From Streptomyces monomycini (GTDB lineage Bacteria; Actinomycetota; Actinomycetes; Streptomycetales; Streptomycetaceae), in contig NZ_JAFIQY010000064.1 in assembly GCF_022271435.1 (NCBI RefSeq), positions 1-35,286 of the forward strand: a stretch of 35,286 nucleotides of DNA, written 5' to 3'. Shown piece by piece: positions 33,425 through 35,286 of this stretch. How positions within the stretch are numbered: position 1 is the stretch's first letter; each line of letters opens with the position of its first letter. The position numbers were made by a program, and so were the translations under genes. The notes under the pieces are model-generated. The model was given only the letters and a program-made list of their open reading frames with translations. It was not told the DNA's origin and searched no databases.

Positions 33425-35286
33425 GTGCCGACGCACCCGTCCCGGTGGCCCCGACGGCGGCTGCTCCAGGCTGCCGGGGGCGGCGCGGCCGCGCTGGCGG
33501 CCGGAGCCGGGGTGTGGGCCTGGTCGGGGCCGGGGATGCCGCTGTCGCAGGTGGCCGACCCGGCGCGGGAGCGGGAGGCCGCCGCGCACGGCGCGGAGCA
33601 GGCGTTCCTGCACGTCATCGCGCATGCCGACGATTCGCTGTACTTCATGAATCCGGCGCTGGAGCAGTCGGTGCGCAGTGGCGCCCGGTCGGTGACGGTG
33701 TGCCTGACCGGCGGTGAGTCGGACGGCCGCAACACCGCCGAGCACGGGCGCGGGGACCGGATGCCCCCGCGCGACCGCCCGGCGTTCGCGCGCGCCCGCA
33801 CCAACGGACTGCGGGCCGCGCACGCCGTGATGGCCACCGGCGACCCGCTCAGCCCGTGGGATGTGGAGGCCATTTCCCTGCTGCCCGGCTTGCAGGTGGA
33901 GATGCAGACGCTGCGTGCCGCGCCGCAGAACCAGTTGGTCTTCATGGAACTGGTGGAGGCTCGGTCCGTCTCCTTGCCGCGCGCACAGAGCCTGCGCGGC
34001 CTGTGGCTCGGTGTTGTCGACGTGCTGCCCACGCTGCGGTCGCAGGGCACTCCCGTGCAGCGCGCGTTCCAGTACACCCGTGAGGACGTTGTCGCGTCAC
34101 TGACGGCACTGCTGGAACGGGTGCGGCCCACTGTGGTGCGCACCCTCGACCCGAACGCGGTCCACGTCCCGCACCATCCCCCGCCCACCGGCGACCCGAA
34201 ACTGCGCGGCTTCCTGTACTACGACCACCAGGACCACATCAGCTCGGCCTGTTTCACGCAGGCGGCGCTGGCGGCCTACTGGGGCCGTGAGCACACCCGA
34301 CCCACCGTCGTGGAGAACTACATCGGGTACGAGGCGGGCGTGCTGCCCAACAATGTCGATCTGTCGACTGCTCGGCGTAAGGGTGAGTTGTTGTCGGTGT
34401 ACGGCTGGGCGGACGGTCGTGACTGCGGGGACCGGGCGGGGTGTGGTGACCGTAAGGTCGGCGGGTCGGCGTTCGAGGGGTGGTCGCGTAACTGGACGCG
34501 TAGTACCCGGTTGCGGGCTCCTGGGTCGAACAGCTGGTTGCGGCCGTTGAAGGACGGGCGGCTGGCGGCGTTCGCGGTGCTGGACGGTGCTGCGGTGTGC
34601 TGGGCCGAGACCGCGCCGGGCAACGGCAGCTTCAGTGGTCCGCACCGGCTCGGCGGCGGCTTCCTCCAGGGGCAGGTCCATGTGGTGAGCCATCCGGGTG
34701 GGGCGTTGCAGTTGTTCGCCTCCCGGACGGTGCTGCCGGCCCGTAACCATGCGCACCGCCGGGAGCTGGTGACCGCGTTGCAGAGCGGCACCGCGCGTAA
34801 CGGGGTGCCGGTCTTCGGGGCGTGGGAGTCACTGGGCACCCCGGATGCCGCGCCGGCGAAGTCCCTGGAGACGGGCTTCCCGGTGGCGGCAGTCGGCCAG
34901 GACGGCGTGGTGCATGTTTTCGCCCGTGACTGGCGTGGCGGTGTTGCGTACCGCAGTGGTGTGCAGGGTGGGGACTGGACGTTGTGGCGGCAGTTGGAGG
35001 CGCCGACGGCGTCGCGGGGTGCGGGGGGCCGGGTGCCGGCTGTGGTGGACGGGCTGGATGCGTGTGTGGATTCCGAGGGCCTGGTGCATGTGGTGGCGCC
35101 GGGAGCCGATGGGGCGGTGCACCACTGGGCGTCGGGGAAGGCGGGGCAGATACCGGAGCCCACGGGGGAGACGGGTCTGCCCGAGCCGGGCGGTCCGTTG
35201 AGTGTGGTGGCGCTGGGGGAGGGGGAGGTGCGTGTGGCGTACCGGCAGAGTGTCACGGCCCAGGTGGTGCTGGCTGAGCGGCGGGC
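33425..35286 (+). CDS. Secreted PIG-L family deacetylase, 3' end outside the window
   Basis: Open from GTG 33425 to the window edge, at least 620 residues. The start is fixed by GGAGG nine bases upstream and an in-phase TGA at 33419. The first residues, SRWPRRRLLQAAGGGAAALA, form a twin-arginine signal peptide. The PIG-L zinc-site motif is AHADDS (His67, Asp69, Asp70) where the family usually has AHPDDE/D; metal and catalytic positions are kept. A second histidine motif is DHQDH (267-271). PIG-L enzymes remove N-acetyl groups from GlcNAc-type sugars. From about residue 370 the protein has repeated segments of the type WLRPLKDGRLAAFAV and VAAVGQDGVVHVFARDWRG, suggesting a beta-propeller or lectin-like glycan-binding region. 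Probably acts on cell-wall or external glycans. Confidence 0.9.
   Translation, partial: MPTHPSRWPRRRLLQAAGGGAAALAAGAGVWAWSGPGMPLSQVADPAREREAAAHGAEQAFLHVIAHADDSLYFMNPALEQSVRSGARSVTVCLTGGESDGRNTAEHGRGDRMPPRDRPAFARARTNGLRAAHAVMATGDPLSPWDVEAISLLPGLQVEMQTLRAAPQNQLVFMELVEARSVSLPRAQSLRGLWLGVVDVLPTLRSQGTPVQRAFQYTREDVVASLTALLERVRPTVVRTLDPNAVHVPHHPPPTGDPKLRGFLYYDHQDHISSACFTQAALAAYWGREHTRPTVVENYIGYEAGVLPNNVDLSTARRKGELLSVYGWADGRDCGDRAGCGDRKVGGSAFEGWSRNWTRSTRLRAPGSNSWLRPLKDGRLAAFAVLDGAAVCWAETAPGNGSFSGPHRLGGGFLQGQVHVVSHPGGALQLFASRTVLPARNHAHRRELVTALQSGTARNGVPVFGAWESLGTPDAAPAKSLETGFPVAAVGQDGVVHVFARDWRGGVAYRSGVQGGDWTLWRQLEAPTASRGAGGRVPAVVDGLDACVDSEGLVHVVAPGADGAVHHWASGKAGQIPEPTGETGLPEPGGPLSVVALGEGEVRVAYRQSVTAQVVLAERR

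Overview
The window is a stretch of chromosome from a Streptomyces or a close relative. The evidence is very high GC with strong third-position bias, GTG starts, purine-rich ribosome binding sites, and the actinobacterial block mtrA-mtrB-lpqB followed by hpf, an orphan LuxR-type response regulator and secA. No transposase, integrase, phage gene, CRISPR array or tRNA was seen. Most of it looks like conserved core chromosome; the last 5 kb looks more accessory.

Layout. (1) 1-195: the 3' end of a 5S rRNA and its terminator, the tail of an rRNA operon. (2) 516-6201, minus strand: a tightly packed five-gene operon, in transcription order a multi-pass membrane protein, DUF4129, DUF4350, a MoxR AAA+ ATPase and a DUF58 protein, several overlapping or a few bases apart. 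(3) 6372-12651, plus strand: mtnA (methionine salvage) coupled by ATGA to the MtrA response regulator, then the MtrB kinase and the LpqB lipoprotein, an envelope and cell-cycle signalling unit. (4) 13023-16197: a ComF-type phosphoribosyltransferase swollen by low-complexity sequence, long-form hibernation factor HPF, and a NarL/FixJ response regulator without a kinase. (5) 16345-18204, minus: a YcaQ/AlkZ-type DNA glycosylase and a GNAT acetyltransferase. (6) 18622-21456: SecA, with a strong terminator. (7) 21572-24396: small genes (Rv3235/DUF6459 family, DUF6912, HAD hydrolase, DJ-1/PfpI). (8) 24940-29916: the 180-kDa class NAD-dependent glutamate dehydrogenase behind a long structured leader. 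(9) 30044-32739: a Wzm/Wzt (TagGH-like) polysaccharide exporter divergent from a TetR regulator, with a striking array of about eleven 19-bp repeats between them. (10) 32873-35286: a small DUF6881-like protein gene and the first part of a Tat-exported PIG-L deacetylase cut by the window edge.

The most unusual non-coding structure is the 19-bp periodic array at 31896-32093 (degenerate units back to about 31844). Each unit carries a CGTC/GACG-type inverted core, and the last units lie inside the apparent TetR promoter, whose -10 box sits 6 bases before the ATG and so predicts a leaderless transcript. This resembles a multi-site operator or iteron-like cluster controlling the exporter and its regulator. 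Secondary curiosities are the strand-composition flip and perfect G-quadruplex motif inside comF, a hairpin whose arms carry DnaA-box sequences just before comF, a direct repeat before mtrA, Streptomyces-type G5/C5 palindromes in the secA leader and inside the DUF4129 gene, and a 38-bp tandem duplication of the 3' end of the HAD gene including its stop codon.

All product calls rest on reading motifs and gene order by eye; no database search was possible.
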